Shown: positions 60,340 through 64,000 of the stretch, one piece after another
Layout: every line of letters begins with the position of its first letter
How positions within the stretch are numbered: the first letter of the stretch is position 1
NCBI RefSeq assembly: GCF_003597395.2
Contig: NC_133773.1
Location: 144,829,183 to 144,893,182 of the forward strand
Length of the DNA stretch: 64,000 bases
DNA from: Chelonoidis abingdonii
Lineage: Eukaryota > Chordata > Testudines > Testudinidae
Direction: 5' to 3'
The notes under the pieces: model-generated
Told to the model about the DNA's origin: nothing
The model's input: only the letters and a program-made list of their open reading frames with translations
The model's database searches: none
Position numbers and translations under genes: made by a program

Positions 60340-61230
60340 GAGAAAAGAGGAGAGGGACAGACAGAAGCTGATTCTTGGAATAAATTATTGAATGAAATTA
60401 ACAAACAGTATTAGCTCACCGCCGGTATGTATCTAATTTCAATGTATATTTCCTGAATTCTCTCTCTCACACCCCCTCCCTCCCCCCAGTTTGTTCTCTA
60501 GCTATTTCTGTCCATTTGCATTCACAGAGCAAACCCTATCTACCCAGGATAATGCAGAGCCGCCGATTCGCTAGACAGAGAGATTCTAACTAATTGGAGA
60601 GCAGAAGCAGGGCTGAATTGCACTTCACTAAATCACCCAAACCAAAGGGAACCTGGAGAGTGTCTGTCAGAGGATCCCCTCAAACTGCTCCACTCAAGCA
60701 TCTTCAGCTGCTCCCTGGAAGCGGCAGCAGCCAGGGTCCTGGTTGTGATTAGTGGCTCAGATGGGTCTGCTGTTGTGTCCAGGCTCCCGCAGCAGCTCCT
60801 GACTCGGCTGAGCCTGGAGCACAGGGAGGAGGTCTCTGCACTGCCCTCTAGGGCCTCATGCGTCTGCTGCAGGCTCGGCCCCTCTCCTCCAGCATGGAAG
60901 TGGCCCGGCTGTCTCTGAGCTGGTCCTTTCTCAGAGGTTCAGAATGGCTCGGGCCAGGAAGGCACAAAAGGCAAGTTGCTTATTTCAGGCAGGGGGTGAA
61001 TCTCAGACACTCCCCACATCAGCCAGCTTCCCCCATCACCAGCACTTCAGTGCCAGGGGCTCCGTCACCCCTTCCTACAGCCATAGCGCAGTTCAGCCAG
61101 GAGGCAGGATGATTGTAACTTGGATCCCAGCTCTAGGACCAGTCTTGTGTCTCTGCTCCCCTAGGCATGACAAGCAGAAAGAGCATGTCTCAAAGAGGAT
61201 GTAATGCCTAGTCCATTCAGGATTGGGCAG
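60340..61230. other. flank, nothing recognised
   Basis: No gene or repeat recognised. Confidence 0.35.
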
Positions 61231-61234
61231 TGCA

Positions 61235-61365
61235 GCTCCAGGGGTGTGGCTCTAGAGTTGGACTCTGAATTCTAGTCCTGGTCCGCTGTGTGAGCTTAGA
61301 TCAGTCACCACATCTTGTTGTGTCTCAGTTTCCCCACGATAAAATGGGATCATGATCTTTACCCT
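61235..61365 (+). repeat. MIR-like core-SINE
   Basis: 'gactctgaattctagtcct', 'gtgtgagcttagatcagtc', 'tcagtttccccacgataaa'. Confidence 0.65.
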
Positions 61366-61837
61366 TCCCCTGAAGTGTATCAAGGACTCAGCTAGTACTG
61401 GAGAGGGGCTTCAGAATGCAGGCCATTCTTACAGCCCGTGGGGCTCTATCCTGGGGAGCAGTGACTCTGCAAAAGATTTGGGGGTCATGGTGGATACTCA
61501 GCTGAACCTGAGCTCCCAGGGGGACACTATGGTCAAAAGAGCTATCATGATCCCGGAGTGCTTAAAAAGGAGAATCTCCAGTCAGAGCAGGGAGGTGATT
61601 TTACCTCTGTATCTGGCACTGGTGCAACTGCTGCTGGAATCCTGGGCCCAGTTCTGGTGCCCACAATTCAAGGAAGGTGTTGAGAAATTGGCGAGGAGTC
61701 AGAGAAGAGCCACAAGGAGGATTAAAGGATTAACAAACCTGCTTTATAGCGATAGACTCAAAGATCTCAATCTATTTAGCTTAACAAAGAGAAAGTTAAG
61801 GAAGGTCTTGATCAGAGTCTGTAAATATCTCCAGGGG
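61366..61837 (+). mobile_element. CR1/L3-type LINE remnant, left part
   Basis: The frame at 61352-61870 reads SDSAKDLGVMVDTQLNLSSQ, then RRISSQSREVILPLYLALVQ and RSQRRATRRIKGLTNLLYSD, the C-terminal part of CR1 ORF2. It is broken by a solo LTR and resumes at 62534. Confidence 0.85.
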
Positions 61838-62533
61838 TGTAGCGAGGTGGTCACCCCGCTCTGGCCCTGAAGGGGTTAAAGCAGCCCTGGAGAGGGCTGT
61901 GACTGGGAAAAGCCAGGCTGATTGGGGGAAGCAGCAACAACTGGAGCCATGCCCCAGTCAGGCCACAGTTGGCCCTATAAAAGGGCTGGGGCCAGACTCT
62001 AGCATGAACATACATTCTCTCTCTAGCTTTCTGAGGGAGAAGGGCCTGGCTGCCTGGGAAGCTGAGGAGGGTACCTAGGGTGGAGCAGGGCTGGGGAAGG
62101 GCAGAGGGAGCTGGGGAGCTCTGGCCTAGCAAAGCCCCAGGCTGCAGGCCGAGTTAAGGGCCCACAAAGGGCACTAGGGCTGCAGAGGGGCAGAGACAGG
62201 CAAAGGCAGCTGGTCCAACCCTGCTTGCCGATGATGAGTGGTTCACAGGCTGCCGATGGCCGCAGGGAGCGGGGGCTGGATGGTGATTGGTAGTAGTCAC
62301 TGAGGCAAGGTGGGGATAGAGGGTTGGGGCGGTTCCCCTGGGTGGGGAGACCCAGATTGTGGGTTGCTGCTGAGGGCAGAACCCTGATATAGAGGGGCAC
62401 TGGAGTCCAGGATGGACATGGGGGCTAGCAGCAGGTGAGACACTGGCCTGCAGAGGGCGCTCCAGGCTGGAAGAACTAATTCCTGAGATGACCAGCAGGA
62501 GGTGCTGTGCCAGAGAGTTATCACCCCGCCACA
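61838..62533 (+). mobile_element. solo LTR (696 bp) with TATA box
   Basis: Begins TGTAGCGAGGTGG and ends CACCCCGCCACA, giving TG...CA termini. It is bounded by agggg (61833-61837) and aggga (62534-62538), a 5-bp duplication with one mismatch, within continuous CR1 text. A TATAAAAG box is at 61976-61983, as expected for a U3 promoter on the plus strand. No internal genes; superfamily (Gypsy or ERV) not determined. Confidence 0.75.
61976..61983 (+). promoter_or_regulatory. TATA box of the solo LTR
   Basis: TATAAAAG, 138 bases into the LTR, in a GGCCC/GGGCTGGGGCC setting. A typical U3 position; activity is unknown. Confidence 0.55.
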
Positions 62534-62860
62534 AGGGAAAAAGAATATTTAACAACTGGCTCTTCAATCTGGCAGAGAAGTGAACACAATTCAGTGGCTG
62601 GAAGTTGAAGATGGACAAATTCAGAATGGAAATAAGGGGTACGTTTTTAATAGGGAGAGTAATTAACCCTTGGAACAGTTTGCCAAGTGTTGCAGTGGCG
62701 TCTCCACCACTGACAATTTTAAAGTCACAAGAGGCTGTTTTTCTAAAAGCTCTGCTCTAGGAATGCTGTGGGGACAGGTCTCTGGCCTGGGCTATGCAGG
62801 GGTCAGAATAGACAACCACCATAGCCCCTTCTGGCCTTGGAATCTATGAATGATGGGGGG
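62534..62860 (+). mobile_element. CR1/L3-type LINE remnant, right part with 3' end
   Basis: 'gaatatttaacaactggct', 'atggacaaattcagaatgg', 'cttggaacagtttgccaag', ending in 'ggggtcagaatagacaacc' and 'ccccttctggccttggaat', the CR1 3' terminus. Confidence 0.8.
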
Positions 62861-62864
62861 CCAG

Positions 62865-63145
62865 CACCCCACAGAAAAACCTATAAATAAATTCACTCCC
62901 AAGGTTTAGAAACAGCTCTGCAAAGACTGGGAGAGAACAGGGCCTGCAGAACTCAATGGCCTCCTTAGTGAGGCGCTTGTTGTGACAGTGCTCCCAGACT
63001 GCGCCAACTTCATTGCAGCGGTGCTGGTTTATGCAGGCTGAGGATAACCCTATGGATGTGTAATAAACATTAGCTAACCCAGTGCCCAATCCTGCATCCT
63101 CCATCCCTGTGAATAAACCAAATGGCTTTGCTGGGGGCTCATCTG
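62865..63145. other. short flank between CR1 elements
   Basis: Nothing recognised. Confidence 0.35.
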
Positions 63146-63149
63146 GTGG

Positions 63150-63610
63150 AAAATTTACAGATGATCTGAGCTGGGAGGGGTTGCAAGTGCTTTGGAGGAT
63201 AGGATTAAAATTCAAAATGAGCTGAAAAAACTGGAGAAATGGCTTGAAGTAAATAGGGTGAAATTCAATAAGGACAAATGCAAAGTCCTCCACTTAGGCA
63301 GGAGCAATCAGTTGCACACATACAAAATGGGCAATGACTGTCTAGGAAGGAGTCCTGCGGAAAGGGATCTGGGGTCATAGTGGACCACAAGCTAAATATG
63401 AGTCAACAGTATAATGCTGTTGCAAAAAAACCAAACATCATTCTGAGACATATTAACAGGAGTGTCGTAAGCAAGACACAAGTAGTAATTCTTCTGCTCT
63501 ACTCCACGCTGATACGGTCTCAGCTGGAGTATTGTGTCCAGTTCTGGGTGCCACATTTCAGGAAAGATGTGGACAAATTGGAGAAAGTCCAGAAACAAGA
63601 GAAGAGCAAC
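63150..63610 (+). mobile_element. CR1 LINE remnant (ORF2 C-terminal region)
   Basis: 63192-63380 encodes KLEKWLEVNRVKFNKDKCKV-type text, where CR1 ORF2 follows the FADD region. 63380-63637 encodes VVILLLYSTLIRSQLEYCVQ. The element is cut at 63610 by an LTR insertion. Confidence 0.85.
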
Positions 63611-63710
63611 TGTCATAAACAGATAGCTAAGGGTTAATGTTTCTTTTACCTGTAAAGGGTTAACAAAGGGAACCAAACACCTGACCAGAGGACCAATCAG
63701 GAAACCGGAT
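63611..63710 (+). mobile_element. LTR fragment, first 100 bases, cut by the duplication junction
   Basis: Begins TGTCATAAACAGATAGCTAA, the same family as the solo LTR at 22853-23800 read on its minus strand. Homology holds to '...ggatact' near 63710-63713. The other copy then continues 'ttcaaat', whereas here VAX2 intron 1 sequence begins. Confidence 0.8.
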
Positions 63711-64000
63711 ACTCTCCGACTGCACGTTTGAGGCTGTAGATCCGAGGCGTATTTCAAAAGGGCAATATTCAAATTGCGCGCCGCCTTCATAAACGACCGC
63801 GCAAAGGGTCCTTCTGTTTCGTTGGCTCTGCAGGTGCTGTTTGTCTAACCTGTGCCTTCCGCACACTCCACGGATGTATGTCTAGACGCGGCCATAAATG
63901 CACCCGCGTGTTGAGGTGTCTATAACGATACAGATATCAATACGCGCATACCAAAAAACAGCAAAACCCAGCGATGTTCTACGTACATAAACACACACTC
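63711..64000 (+). repeat. exact second copy of VAX2 intron 1 sequence 38650-38939
   Basis: Identical over all 290 bases and in the same orientation. It reaches the window edge, so its full length is unknown. The left junction lies within an LTR and shows a shared ACT at the breakpoint. Confidence 0.95.

Noticed and set aside
63660..63866. A 'conserved' frame identical to one at 38572-38805
   Set aside because: Identity is due to the exact DNA duplication and not to protein conservation.

Overview
This is vertebrate nuclear DNA, most likely from a turtle. The repeats suggest this: CR1 retroposons ending in the reptile 'aggtcagactagatgat' type of 3' end, tRNA-headed SINEs with a CR1-like tail, Harbinger-type elements carrying a Myb/SANT gene relic, and hAT and mariner MITEs of kinds I associate with turtle genomes. 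The assignment to turtles rests on recalled repeat text, not on a search. Almost every open reading frame in the window is chance or transposon-derived.

The one host gene I can support is VAX2, a ventral-eye homeobox transcription factor, on the minus strand. Coding exon 1 is at 45885-46143 and coding exon 2 at 30375-30562. Their splice phases agree (1 nt + 2 nt complete an Asp codon). Together they encode 149 residues, ending at homeodomain position 44. Intron 1 is about 15.3 kb and contains a 708-base assembly gap. Intron 2 begins at 30374 and runs off the left end of the window. Exon 3, which should carry the rest of homeodomain helix 3 and the C-terminus, was not seen and should lie beyond base 1.

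Layout: 1-30.4 kb is the start of intron 2 (in gene order) and is dense in transposons, including a nested stack at 2.6-7.1 kb, a CR1 with endonuclease and reverse transcriptase remains at 14.6-17.4 kb, a mariner MITE at 19.5 kb and a solo LTR inside a SINE at 22.8-23.9 kb. 30.6-37.6 kb is the exon 2-proximal part of intron 1 with foldback repeats, a hAT MITE inside another repeat, and a Harbinger element holding the gap. 37.6-61.2 kb surrounds exon 1 and the promoter. It is relatively poor in transposons, GC-rich in parts, and holds two minisatellites in intron 1. 61.2-63.7 kb is again repeat-dense (CR1 pieces and LTRs).

The most notable observation is at the right edge. Bases 63711-64000 are an exact copy, in the same orientation, of 38650-38939 in VAX2 intron 1. 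The join lies inside an LTR fragment. Either a 25-kb tandem duplication that would repeat VAX2 exon 1 begins here, or this is an assembly artefact. No novel multi-gene system was found.
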